The position numbers and the translations under genes are program-made. From Acanthochromis polyacanthus (Eukaryota; Chordata; Actinopteri; Pomacentridae), in NCBI RefSeq assembly GCF_021347895.1, contig NC_067122.1:37294215-37358214 (forward strand): a DNA stretch of 64,000 nt. Reading direction: 5' to 3'. The notes below the pieces were generated by a model, which was not told the DNA's origin, made no database searches, and worked only from the letters and a program-made list of their open reading frames with translations. Below, one piece after another: positions 1-11,773 of this stretch. Position 1 is the first letter of the stretch, and each line of letters opens with the position of its first letter.

Positions 1-284
1 AAATGTTGTACTGTCCTTTCATTTTTACACACAGGGTCATTTTAGTCAGATTTTTTCCTGCATCACAGTTTGCAAGGTAACTTACTGAGACTGTAGTTTT
101 AACATTTCTCCCAAAACAGAGTTATGGATATGAAGATCAACTGTAAATGTAACTGTCAGTCAAACTACACATCCTGGATGAGCACTCTTCAGCTTCATTA
201 AACATAGTTAGGTTATGGTTTATGATTTAAATATACTTCCTTGTGGATGCACACACAGGCAGCTGCAGACATCATAGACATGTA

Positions 285-1910
285 CAGTGCCTTGTGAAAG
301 TATTCGGCCCCCTTGAACTTTTCAACCTTTCGCCACATTTCAGGCTTCAAACATAAAGGTATAAAATTTTAATTTTTTGTCAAGAATCAACAAGTGGGAC
401 ACAATCGTGAAGTGGAACAAAATTTATTGGATATTTTAAACTTTTTTAACAAATAAAAACCTGAAAAGTGGGGTGTGCAATATTATTCGGCCCCCTTGCA
501 TTAATACTTTGTAGCGCCACCTTTTGCTGCAATTACAGCTGCAAGTCGCTTGGGGTATGTCTCTATCAGTTTTGCACATTGAGAGACTGAAATTCTTGCC
601 CATTCTTCCTTGCAAAACAGCTCGAGCTCAGTGAGGTTGGATGGAGAGCGTTTGTGAACAGCAGTCTTCAGCTCTGCCCACAGATTCTCGATTGGATTCA
701 GGTCTGGACTTTGACTTGGCCATTCTAACACCTGGATACGTTTATTTGTGAACCATTCCATTGCAGATTTGGCTTTATGTTTTGGATCATTGTCCTGTTG
801 GAAGATAAATCTCCATCCCAGTCTCAGGTCTTTTGCAGACTCCAACAGGTTTTCTTCCAGAATGGTCCTGTATTTGGCTCCATTCCTCTTCCCATCAATT
901 TTAACCATCTTCCCTGTCCCTGCTGAAGAAAAGCAGGCCCAAACCATGAGGCTGCCACCACCATGTTTGACAGTGGGGATGGTGTGTTAAGGGTGATGAG
1001 CTGTGCTGCTTTTATGGCAAACATATCGTTTTGCATTGTGGCCAAAAAGTTCGATTTTGGTTTCATGTGACCAGAGCACCTTCTTCCACATGTTTGGTGT
1101 GTCTCCCAGGTGGCTTGTGGCAAACTTCAAACGAGACTTTTTATGGATATCTTTGAGAAATGGCTTTCTTCTTGCCACTCTTCCATAAAGGCCAGATTTG
1201 TGCAGTGTACGACTGATTGTTGTCCTATGGACAGACTCTCCCACCTCAGCTGTAGATCTCTGCAGTTCATCCAGAGTGATCATGGGCCTCTTGGCTGCAT
1301 CTCTGATCAGTCTTCTCCTTGTTCCAGGTGAAAGTTTAGAGGGACGGCCGGGTCTTGGTAGATCTGCAGTGGTCTGATACTCCTTCCATTTCAATATGAT
1401 TGCTTGCACAGTGCTCCTTGAGATGTTTAAAGCTTGGGAAATCTTTTTGTATCCAAATCCGGCTTTAAACTTCTCCACAACAGTATCTGGGACCTGCCTG
1501 GTGTGTTCCTTGGTCTTCATGATGCTCTCTGCACTTTAAACAGAACCCTGAGACTATCACAGAGCAGGTGCATTTATACGGAGACTTGATTACACACAGG
1601 TGGATTCTATTTATCATCATCAGTCATTTAGGACAACATTGGATCATTCAGAGATCCTCACTGAACTTCTGGAGTGAGTTTGCCGCACTGAAAGTAAAGG
1701 GGCCGAATAATATTGCACACCCCACTTTTCAGTTTTTTATTTGTTAAAAAAGTTTAAAATATCCAATAAATTTCATTCCACTTCACGATTGTGTCCCAAT
1801 TGTTGTTGATTCTTGACAAAAAATAAAATTTTATATCTTTATGCTTGAAGCCTGAAATGTGGCGAAAGGTTGAAAAGTTCAAGGGGGGCGAATACTTTCA
1901 CAAGGCACTG
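285..1910 (-). mobile_element. Tc1-like DNA transposon, nearly full length, inactive
   Basis: The 1626-bp element lies between TA dinucleotides (283-284 and 1911-1912). It has about 214-bp terminal inverted repeats at 285-498 and 1697-1910. Both ends read cagtgccttgtgaaagtat inward. Each terminal repeat carries an outer and an inner copy of an attcggccccctt motif (outer right copy slightly changed), the IR/DR layout known from fish Tc1 elements such as Sleeping Beauty relatives. One transposase frame on the minus strand fills the middle. The end sequence resembles Tc1 families described in salmonids and other fishes. The two ends still match closely, which suggests a fairly recent insertion. 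Confidence 0.95.
501..1520 (-). pseudogene. Tc1-like transposase, broken by one in-frame stop
   Basis: The start ATG (MKTKEHTRQV) and the final stop define a 340-codon frame, the normal Tc1 transposase length. Residues 1-110 form the bipartite helix-turn-helix DNA-binding region (KISQALNISRSTVQ, then PRPGRP, then a second HTH). A TAA at 987-989 interrupts the frame after residue 177. The same frame then continues (HTIPTVKHGGGS, MVWACF) to the end without a shift. In the DD34E catalytic core the second Asp (QQDNDPKH) and the Glu (LNPIENLW) are present with 34 residues between them. The first Asp is replaced by His: the usual WSDET reads WSHET at codon 1065-1067. The protein would be truncated and lack a metal-binding residue, so the copy is dead. 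Confidence 0.92.
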
Positions 1911-1983
1911 TAGCGGTTGTTACTTGACAGCTTTTCTAATTTGTAGTTTTGGAGTCCATCCATGTGCAATAGTTTGGCATGTA

Positions 1984-2348
1984 CACTACTGTTCAAATGT
2001 TTGGGGTCACTAAGAAATGTCCATTTTTGGAAAGAAAATGATTTTTTTCAATGAAGATAACAGTAAATGAATCAGGATTACAGTGTAGACATTGTTGATG
2101 TGGTAAATGACTATTCTAGCTGGAAACGGCTGATTTTTAATGGAATATCTCCATAGGGGTACAGAGGAACATTTCCATCAACCATCACTCCTGTGTTCTA
2201 ATGCTACATTGTGTTAGCTAATGCTGTTGAAAGGCTCACTGATGATTAGAAAATTCTTGTGCAGTTATGTTAGCACATGAATAAAAGTGTGAGTTTTCAT
2301 GGAAAACATGAAATTCTCTGGGTGACCCCAACCCTTTGAACAGTAGTG
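1984..2348. mobile_element. TA-flanked MITE, family M1, copy A (complete, 365 bp)
   Basis: The copy is flanked by TA at 1982-1983 and 2349-2350. Its ends are inverted: cactactgttcaaatg at the left, and the right end read inward is cactactgttcaaagg, each followed by ggggtcac. The interior carries the family core, 'aggaacatttcc' and 'tcactcctgtgttctaatgc'. It has no coding capacity. The TA target and end sequence point to a Tc1/mariner-mobilised non-autonomous element. Four further copies occur in this window. Confidence 0.88.
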
Positions 2349-3535
2349 TACATATTTGCTGTCTATGTGTATGATTGCCCCTGTAGTGGAGGCACTGCAT
2401 GCAGAAACTTTGGACTGCACATGAACATCCATGGAGAGGTTGGCGCAAAGTATTGTGAATTTATTCAGATTCATGTCACATGGACCTTCACAGATGCAGA
2501 AAGTATAATTCTGCTGGGATGTTTCCCTTAATTTTAGTAGTAATAACACAATTGTGATATTTTTATTGAAACTGTCATTTGATCTGCCCCACATAAGACA
2601 TATTCTTGTGACAGTCTTGAACCTCTTTATCCACCAACCTTCTTGTTTTTATGACTACCTTCCCTCCTTTAACTCTCTGATCCTAAAACTCTCATCAACT
2701 GTAATCTTACTCAACAGATGTAGATTTCATGTATAACTCTGACTTTCTGTTGCACATTTAATGCAGCTTTGTCTTCTCCTTCTGCTATCTGCATGCTACC
2801 ATTTTAAAAATTCCCTTCACTATGAAAAAAAAACCACAACAAAAACAACAATCTCTGAGCAACAACCTACAAAACCTTCAGCGTCTGAACAGTAAATCTG
2901 TTATAAGATCAATGAAGTAAAGCAAAGAGTAGTGATTTTTTTTTCTCGAACCAACAAATCCTTGAGAAAACAATAAGTATTTTAGTCTCTCTTTGTCACG
3001 TCGTTGCTCTCTGCTGCCATTGAGGCGCTGTTTTGCTTTACCTGCGTTTGAAACTAACCGACATCCAAATAATTCATTCCTTCTGACATTTGTCTTTGAA
3101 ATACTTCATAGACAGCAATGCAACACTGAATTTTATATAATTTTCTATCATGATGAGTATGTGTATATGCATATGTGGGGGTGTGTAGACTTTGTTGTGT
3201 GTTGTTTAAACTACAACAAGCTGCTTCAAATGGAAGCCAAAGTGAAACTGGGCCATAGGGGATAAATGAAGCTGCTTGAATTAAATAAAATTAATGCAAG
3301 CTGAAATTTCCAAATTCTGCCAAAGATTCAGACCGTGCAATAACATCAGTGCTTGTTTTTTTTTTTTCCTGAGACACAGCTGTTTTTCAGAGCTCGACTT
3401 CCTGTGCTATTTTGTTGGGGAACCAACATACATCCTGGGCTCAGCACCACCCACAATGACTGTGATTTGTTGAAAGAAATACAAACACGCAAGCAAACAA
3501 ATCTGACTGTGTGCAGCTATGTCAAGTGAGCTCAC

Positions 3536-3705
3536 CTCTGCATCTCCTTTGTTCTTGTACCAGATGAGGCGCAGCTTGGCGTTGGTGGCCATGGTGTAGT
3601 TGGTTCTTATGTAGCTGTAGAACAAGGCACATTTGACCCGGACAGGCTCACCGGCCAGAACGTGGTACTCCTTCAGATCCACCGACCAGTCTATGCAGCC
3701 GTCCA
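3536..3705 (-). CDS. il1rapl2: Coding exon of IL-1 receptor accessory protein-like 2 (start of Ig domain 1)
   Basis: This single exon is flanked by a minus-strand acceptor (pyrimidine tract, TTCACAG|TG) and a donor (GCAGAG|GTGAGC). It is 170 nt long: two bases finishing a split codon, then 56 full codons, so it enters in phase 1 and leaves in phase 0. It encodes [10 protein letters not shown]... with [18 protein letters not shown] and [13 protein letters not shown]. That covers the first half of Ig domain 1, including a Cys in VKCALF, the core Trp in IWYKNKG and an N-glycosylation sequon (NYT). From family knowledge, the residues [11 protein letters not shown] and WYKNKGD match IL1RAPL2, whereas IL1RAPL1 has VRIKCALFYGY and WYKSSG. 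IL1RAPL proteins are single-pass membrane proteins of the IL-1 receptor family, with three Ig domains and a TIR domain, and act as synaptic adhesion organisers that bind presynaptic receptor phosphatases. No other exon of the gene was recognised here. A duplicated fish il1rapl1 paralogue is the main alternative. Confidence 0.9.
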
Positions 3706-5939
3706 CTGTGAAGAGGAATGAAAGAGAAAAACAAATTAAGAATGTGACGCTGGCTATATCGTATATCCAACACAGTACAAATACCACTCTGCTCTGAACT
3801 CCAAGAGGAAGAAACATTGACAGAAACAGAGAAGAAGATTAGAAACCCAAATAGCTTTTAAAACAAAACATGATCACTCATGAAAACGACTATAAAAGAC
3901 TTTATATAAGATATAACACTGGCTTTGTAAGGTATAGAGAAATGCCTGACAGGGAGAAAGATGGAAAGAGAATGCAAGAGGGAAAATGTGAGTGACAGGA
4001 AGATTATTTTATCTTGTTTTATTTGGCAATATGTTCCTTTACCTTCAAGGCAATATAAGCCTGAATCTATATTTTAAAGGTGTTCGTGAGTTTTCTTTTG
4101 TTTTGGGGCAGAAGTGGCAATAGAAGAGAAGATTAAAAGAGTTATACAGAGAAAATGTTCTACATGTTCTTTTATATTTCTGTCACTACCACTGTTTGTG
4201 CCTCTAACAAATATAAAAGTAGGAGTTGGAATTGAACTTCTGGTGAAATACAGACAAACTTAATTCATTTTCCTTGTTTTGATTTTATTCTTACAACCAA
4301 ATGTTTGCCCACTTTGTTTTTCCCACATTGCTTTTCTCAATGCGGTATATTTCTTGAAAGATAAAAAGAGTAATAATAACAGAGAGAAGTGACAATAGAC
4401 ATTCAGAGTAATAAAGAAAGAGGAGGAGGTCGAGACCACATGAAAAGGGAAAAGAAGTGAGAGGAAATGTGCTGCGGGGATGTCGAGGTGAGACCAGGTC
4501 AGCTGGAAGGAACAGAAAACAAGTTGTAGATGGAAGACAAGTCAGAGCTGGTGTGACGTAGAGGTCAGTATGGAAAATGACAAGGAGCTGTCCCAAATGG
4601 ACTTCCTCTCCCTCCTGGCTCCTTCTCTTTTTTCTTTCCTCTCTGACTTCTTCTTCTTTTTCCTCTGGCTTCTTTGTTCTCCTCATGGTCTGAGGCTCAG
4701 ATAGATGTTCTCTCTTTTAACTGTCACCCTCCAGGCTCTCGCCATGAGGCCTTCCCTCTGAATTACATCCTCTCCCCTGCAGCTATGAAGCCTCTGGATC
4801 CGCCTCAGAAGTCCTCCTCAGCCTCACATCCTCATTGTCTCCTCTTGTTTATTATGCAATATTGGCAGGAACTAGTGTGTATGTCATCTCAATATGAACA
4901 GATAATAGGCTCGGAACCAAATTAAAGAGCTTTCAGGTTTTTTTCAGCTGTAATATTGTCTGTTTTTTTTTGCACTCGATTGAAACGGTTTATCACAAAT
5001 GTCATGCCATGTTTTGATCTAAAGAAGCAGCATGTGGAACAATGCACTGTACATTAAACAGTTTACTATTAGCATGCATTCCAGATGTCATCTTTTTAGA
5101 TCGCGCATCAGTTATTCCGTTTGAGCTTCAAACCACTAACCCACAGCGATGTTAAGATCTTGGATGCCTCTGAGAATAAAGCCAAAGAAATCACAGAAAA
5201 GAGCACTCCACTGACTTTCTATGCAGTAATCCAGGTGATTGTGTGAACAGGAGCTGTTCAGGGTCGAAGCAGCAGCAGGAGTTCTTGTATTACAGACTTG
5301 AGAAAATGTAAACAAATAGGCTGAAAACTCCAAAGTGCAGATAGATTTTCATCCTGAGACATTTGGCAGAGTTCTTGTCAGGCTGTTGATGCAAAAACTT
5401 CACTGATGTTTCACAGATGCCACATTTAACCTGACTATTAACATTAATTAGTAGTGAATAAGATTTACTTTCTCGTTATTTTCATTCTGGATATTTTTTC
5501 CTCTTCACTCTCCCACATGTCATGTCTTTTTCTTTATGGGCCTTCTCCCCTTATCTCTTTTTTCCCTGTCAAAATAAAAGCATTAATATCTGAAAATATC
5601 TCTAAAAAGAAACAATATAACTTCAGACCCAATTTCCATTCAAACATTGTTTTGGGGTGTAGTCAGATGTGGAACAGGTCAGCCAGAAAAGCTAGAAAAG
5701 TATTTCTTTTTAGATTATTGCTATATTATGCTTCAGAAAAATCTAACAAGATTCCATTTAGACTTTTCCTGATGAATAAAAACTATAGATTGCGTCCAAA
5801 CTCATTTTCTATGCAATGTTTTATCAATTAAGTTAAAATACTGTCATTTAATCTATTTTGCTGCCAGCTTATGTGTGCAGTGCCCTCGAAAAGTCAGTAG
5901 AGCAAACAGAACATTTAACTTGTCACTGTGCGTAATTAT
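3706..5939. other. Intronic stretch without recognised genes
   Basis: No exon or known repeat was seen. Positions 3940-4000 and 4380-4690 are strand-biased purine/pyrimidine tracts (GA-rich on the plus strand, then CT-rich near 4600-4680). These make long but meaningless open frames. Confidence 0.5.
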
Positions 5940-6125
5940 AATAATAACTTAGCGGCCAATAATCAATGCAAAAATGCAAAATGTCATGGGTTTGAGTCCA
6001 ACCCATGACCATTTGCCTCATGTCCTTCCCTCACTCTTCTCCCCATGGTCCTCCCTCTCCCTCTTCCTCTCTACTTTCAACTGTAATAAAGGCTAGAAAC
6101 CTCCAAAAATTACTTTAAAAAATAT
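5940..6125 (+). repeat. SINE-like repeat fragment with degenerate B box
   Basis: The sequence 'gggtttgagtccaaccc' resembles a Pol III B box (GGTTCGANTCC) with one change. It is followed by a C/T-rich stretch and a tail 'aataaaggctagaaa' ending in A-rich DNA. This arrangement recurs in fish tRNA-derived SINEs. No A box is clear, so the 5' part is probably truncated. Confidence 0.5.
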
Positions 6126-9100
6126 GATTTGCAAATATTAATAGATACAACAGAAACAAATAAAACAGAAAAAAAACTTAGCGGAATTAGTTTTAAAATT
6201 TGACTCAGATAAATGCTTAGCATGCTTTTGGATATCTATAGTTGTTTTCTGTATGCATCTGTATAAAATTAAATATATTTACAATATAAATCTGAAAAAT
6301 ATTAGCTTCACTTTACTGTTAACAAACACGTAGAAGACTGTGTATATTTTATATATTTCTACTAACAGGGTGAGGAGCAATATAACATAGCGAATGAAAC
6401 AGGAGAAACCAATGTTATCTTTACGATGAAATTTGCATTAAAAGCATAACTTGCTTCCAAAATAAAAAGAATAAAAAGACAAGAGCAGACATTTTCGCCG
6501 CAAATATTTGACATGTTGACAAGACAAACTCAGATGAAACCGCTAACATTAAAAATAACAGCATTCCAATTAGGAAAACTTGTCTCTGCATCCTTGCATT
6601 GTGCTGTCCAGATGATTTTAATAGAACTGAGCCATTGCCGACTAAATTTGCTTCACTTGTGCCTTTTAGATTTTTGACTCAAGATGCAGACGGTTACTAT
6701 GGCTACCATTGTAAGTCAATGTAAACATGCTTTAGCGCTCTGTAAAACGTGTCAGGTGCAGTTTGAGTTGAGGTAAGTCACCACTGAAGATTTAAAGACT
6801 TCATCTGCTTGCGGTTCAAATTTACAGCTGCACACTTAATTGGTTACATTTATAGATTTAGTAATATGCATTAAGTCATACAGTGACAGGAGAGATTTAG
6901 CATCACTGTGTAGATACTCACACACACCTAGCACAAGTAGATTTACGACACACACGATCACTCCTTCACAAATTAGTACTTATCCACAGTACACACACAC
7001 ACACACACACACACACATGCATGCACACGCACACACAAACACCATATTTAACAGCAGACATTTAATCACTGACAAGGCTGACAGATACTCAGACTACAGT
7101 CATAAAAGCTTGCTGAGTGTGTGTGTTTTAGCACAATGTGTGTGGGTTTATGAGTTGAGCATGTGTGCAAGAAGCGAAATAACAAATCTGAATGGTAACG
7201 AAAACATGCGCTTAAAAAAAAAAGAAGAAAAAAGTGAGTAATAAATAGCTCAGTGTTGACTTTGTGGTTGTAAATTAATGAGCTGACACAAAGTGAAGGT
7301 GTGAGTGCAGTCCATTCAACACAGGATGCACCCAGGGCGTCACATTAATAGAAAATCACATTAGCTTGGTCTAGTGGACTAATGCCTTTTGTTTCCGACC
7401 ATGTTAAACACAGGTCAGACACACACATATACACACTCTAACACATTAGAACAATGGGGCCATATGTAGCTGCGAGCCATAACCAAAGCAAACTCCTGAT
7501 AATTCATTCATCTTCGCCTCTACACGTGCTTGTGCATGTGTGTTAATCTGTGAGTGTGGGTGTGTGTATATAAGCTCAGAGTGTAAGTGTGTACAGTGGA
7601 GTGCAGCTGCCTGCATCTGTAGACATATTAAATGTGTGGGCGAGGTGTTAGCATGGGCAGATATATCATTCCCGTCAGCTCTATCTGCATACGGATGCTC
7701 CCAAACAGCAGAATGAAAATAACCCTGGATAAATGGCAAAGTTTCAGAGTTTGGAAAAGAGCAGAGAGTTTTAGGCAAAACACAAACACATTTAGACACA
7801 CAGCCACAAAAATAAATAAAAAAAAAACACAGAGTCACAGGCCCAAATAGTGGGTTGTCATTTTTTTCCCCCTGTGCATGATATGATTTTGTTCAAGAAC
7901 AAATATGTGAATGCAGAAAACTGTATTTGGATATGATTTCAATGACAGCAGATTAATTTGTCATATCAGAGCAATTATTGTGTTTCTGATGCTGCAAAAT
8001 TGCTTTAAAAAGTTAGGTTTTTTTTTTTTGCAGAAAACGCAGCTTTTCTGATTTGTTTTGACTGGAAACACAGGAACTGAAAAACAGTGAGTATTTTTTG
8101 TAGTAGATGTTGTTTCCAGGAGGAAAAAATGGAGAATTATTTGGATAGAATACCTCAAACATTCTGTTTATTTGCCAAGGAGCTTTAATAGCACTGTATA
8201 GGGATGTGTGGGACGGCAATGGATGGGTGTAATAGCAAAGCAAAGCACTGGGAATTTTATCAAGGTTACTGTCATTTATTTCTTCTCCTTTTTAACATTT
8301 GTTGAACATGTTGAACTGATACTAGGTCTTTAGGTGATGGATGGGAACTTTACACTGTGCCATCTGTGTGCATTCTCATATGTCTAATGTCACTCCTGTA
8401 AACTGAAAAAGTTTTTAAATTAGTGAACAAGCGGGAAAGGGCTGCACATTTGGAGGGGAAATAATGATTAGTCTATATTTACCATGAATAGATGTAGTGA
8501 ATCTACACTATCTTACTATTTAAAGAGAAGCTCTCAGTTCTGACCAACTCTTCTGATGGTGTCGCTGTCCATGGTGCTGAACATAATACTTCAAATGGGG
8601 CATGATATGAAACTTTTACATATTGTGATTGATGAAAGATTTATTCATTATTTATTTTAAGTCAGTTTCAAATGAGATCAGAGGATGTGATTTTTTTTTC
8701 ATTTTTATGTTTTGATGATATACAGTAATACAATCTCGCTGTTTTTTTTTTTGTGACGGACAGGAAAAGTAACAATGACTGTAGATTTGGTGCAGCTTCT
8801 GTTGCAATGCTGTGTTGTACCTTAGAGGTAAGGAGGGAGCCGAAAGGTAAAGTTCCCAATTTATCAGTAAGTCTACCCTGATCTGCAGTCCTGAACTTTG
8901 GATAAACAGACAGAAACAACAACATCGGCAAATACAAGCAGCTGATCTCCACAGCATTAGTAGGTTAACTCTCTGAAATTGCTTGAGAAGTTTGGAAACC
9001 TTTGAGGAACTGTTTTTTTCAGAATGTGATAAAGATGCCCCCCGGGTGCCTCAGTGTCTGCTCTGGTCTACCAGGTATGGGAAGCAGGATGGAGGCTTCA

Positions 9101-10184
9101 GGGCCGACCCAGAACTTGCTGCAGGGATTATATCTCTCAGCTGATCTGAGAGCAGCTCAGGATGCCTCAGGAAGAGCTGGAGGAAGCTGCTGAAAACAGG
9201 GAGGAATCTTACATTCCCCTGAAGTGGACTAAATGGTTTTTAGAATAAGTGGAGGATATGATTAAACATTACATTTAATCCCTAAAAATATTTTTTCATT
9301 GACTGTATATTAAATCTGTCTGGCTGCATGTTTTCTGCAGTAATAACACAATATTTGTTCTTTCTGCTTTTGGGTTAACATGTTGGAATTATTTAAAAGC
9401 AGCTAAACCAAACATCCTATTTTCTTCTTAACTTGGCTTGTTGCCACATCTTTTTATTTTGTCGAACTGTCTCTGTTAATATGCTGCTTGCGGATCAATT
9501 TTTGCTTAGATTTTTTTCCCACAAAAGTTCAATTTATTTCATGCTCCGTCTAATCAGCCAAGTGTGATTACAAAAACCCAGGAAGTAAAAGTAAATAACC
9601 ACAAAATGAAATAACCAGCACAGAATCAAACATGTGAATGTGTTGCAGTAGAAGAAGTGTGGAACTTCATTCACACTGACTTTTGTTTTCAGGGAAAAAA
9701 AATCACCTAAATAGACACCAGGAAATTATAAGCATGATGCTAAATCTGGTGCAGCCATCTTTTTAATGTAACTGCACGCTGTCCTTTTTCCAATAAACTT
9801 TAAAGAAAGAAACTTGAAAGAAAGAAAGAAAGAAAAAATAAATGGATAAATGCTGCCATAAATTGCCCAAAGGTTGAATCATTATTTTGTTTGAGAAGTG
9901 TTTTTATATACTGCATAAATTGGAGTTTTCCAAACAGACTCCCCATTAGATTACATGAATGTAGCTTAGGAGTGATAGTGACAATAGTAAGTGCATATAT
10001 TCTATTCTATTTAATAGCTGGAGGAGTGTGACTTATGCAGTTTGTGCAAGATGCAGCATTTTTTTTTTTTAGTTCAGGCATGTCACTCAAACATAAAGCC
10101 CTTCAGAGCCTCCAGCCTGTCTGCACACCTCCCACAATCCCCTGCAATACCACTACAGCTGCTGCCATAATAATAGCTTGACCT
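6126..10184. other. Intronic stretch, AT-rich, without recognised genes
   Basis: Apart from a (CA)n array near 6991 and a short GAAA run near 9816-9834, nothing identifiable was seen. The open frames here have no family resemblance and no consistent splice signals. Confidence 0.5.
6990..7036. repeat. (CA)n microsatellite, impure
   Basis: An uninterrupted CA run to 7017 is followed by atgcatgcacacgcacacac. Confidence 0.95.
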
Positions 10185-10340
10185 GACCCCCCCCACACAC
10201 ACACACAAATACACACACATAGTCACACACAAGCACAGGTAATGATCCTGACATTCACAAAGCAGTACAAACACACACACACATGCAGAAAGAAAGAAAA
10301 AAAGAAAACAGACACGCACCAAAAAGAAAAAACACAGAAT

Positions 10341-10341
<1 letters not shown>

Positions 10342-10424
<83 letters not shown>
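10342..10424. repeat. (CA)n microsatellite, about 83 bp
   Basis: A perfect CA run, preceded from 10186 by shorter CA tracts and A-rich spacers. The translated His-Thr and Cys-Val frames across it are artefacts of the repeat. Confidence 0.97.
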
Positions 10425-10428
<4 letters not shown>

Positions 10429-10702
10429 AGTCTATCACCACTGCAGGGCAATTTACACCCTTGGTGAGAGGGAAAAGAATAGAGGGAAAGAAGAGGAGAA
10501 ACAACAACAAAAAAACAGAGAAAGAAAGTGAGGGAACAGATGAGAAGGAGAGAGTGACAGTCATTTGGGCCAGTGGTTTGTGCTGATGTTCAATTTCAGC
10601 ACACGACCAACTTGATGGTTACTCTTTTTCTCCCAACACATTTATGTGACTAGGCTTTAGCCGAGATAGAGCTTTATATATATGCCTCGAGGACAAACTG
10701 TA

Positions 10703-10705
<3 letters not shown>

Positions 10706-10758
<53 letters not shown>
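10706..10758. repeat. (TG)n microsatellite with CG interruption
   Basis: A TG run is interrupted by gcgcgcg at about 10742-10747. The alternating purine-pyrimidine sequence is Z-DNA prone. Confidence 0.95.
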
Positions 10759-10760
<2 letters not shown>

Positions 10761-11024
10761 GGGGAGTGAGGAGAAGCATGAGAAAGAGTGTTTGCCATTT
10801 GCAAAATGACTCCTCAAAATAAGGTGCACTCCCGCAGAAACTAGAAATCTACACACACACATACAGAGTCATGTTTCTATGACTTTAGAGTACCTTACGT
10901 TGACATGCATCCATTTGGTGGAGATCTGGAGATTTATTCTCATCTTAACCACAATTACAATTTGCCTAACCTTAATCGCACTCTATCCTTAAAAGAAATT
11001 TAATGATTTATGTCACAGGGATTT

Positions 11025-11100
11025 GCTTTTTGTCCCCATAAGGAAGACACGTCCCCATAACGTGACTGCATAAACAGATTTAGGTCCCCACAACATGAGT
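11025..11100. repeat. Decayed relic of the GGGGACC repeat family
   Basis: Three 'tccccata/tccccaca' motifs (tgtccccataagg, cgtccccataacg, ggtccccacaaca) resemble the family seen at 27.6, 27.95 and 34.3 kb. It sits close to a (CA)n array, as the other copies do. Confidence 0.5.
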
Positions 11101-11248
11101 AATATCCACCCACATACACGCGCACACACCAAAGCAATCTATTTTATGAGCTGTATGAATATGGTAATACATGTGTGGGTTATGGCCTTCATTCATTTCT
11201 ATGGCGTTACAACAGCATTTATCAACACACAAGGCTTGTAGCACCACA

Positions 11249-11251
11249 GCG

Positions 11252-11344
<93 letters not shown>
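11249..11344. repeat. (GC)6(CA)42 compound microsatellite
   Basis: About six GC units pass directly into a perfect CA run of about 84 bp. This makes one 96-bp alternating purine-pyrimidine tract. Confidence 0.97.
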
Positions 11345-11349
<5 letters not shown>

Positions 11350-11773
11350 TCAGGCCTGAATAAATGGAGTTGACCACAATCTGCCCTCTGTCTAATGCTA
11401 CCAAACAGACTGAAATATATTCACTCTCATATGAGGAAACGCACACACGGACACACACACACACATTCCAACTATTCTTTCAAACAATATTGTTGAACAA
11501 AAGAGAGAAACATGTGACATATATTAAACCAAAACTGCAGCAGCAAAAACACTGTTTGGCTTGACCTGTGTATTGTGCTGATGATTGAGAGCGTGAGTGG
11601 ACGGTGGGCTTTGTTGAACAATGACAACATATAATAACACAGTGTTTTGCACACAGTAAGACCCTGAGGTGACTGGAAGAATAATATTAAATTAATAAAA
11701 TATGTACATAAATACCGGGAGGTGAAGGAGACGGGAGCTATAACCTCTATTCATCATAGAGTCCAATATAGTA

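Larger units (their letters stand above)
1..3535 (-). other. Start of the intron downstream of the il1rapl2 exon (partial)
   Basis: This interval follows the GTGAGC donor on the minus strand. It holds a Tc1 transposon and one MITE, listed separately. Positions 2351-3535 show no exon, repeat or RNA gene that I can recognise, only short A- and T-runs (for example near 2825-2845 and 3355-3368). The next il1rapl2 exon is not visible, so the intron runs off the left edge. Confidence 0.75.

Noticed and set aside
4291..4686. 131-codon minus-strand frame near the il1rapl2 exon
   Set aside because: The Glu/Lys/Arg-rich start comes from a GA-rich tract. There is no homology to IL1RAPL, and it lies in the intron.
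5454..5831. 125-codon plus-strand frame
   Set aside because: It is AT-rich with a Phe/Ser/Asn-biased composition, no recognisable domain and no splice or promoter support.
10083..10586. Long open frames of 110-120 codons over the 10.3-kb CA array
   Set aside because: They are translations of (CA)n/(TG)n as Cys-Val or His-Thr runs with unrelated flanks. No start context, domain or splice signal supports them.
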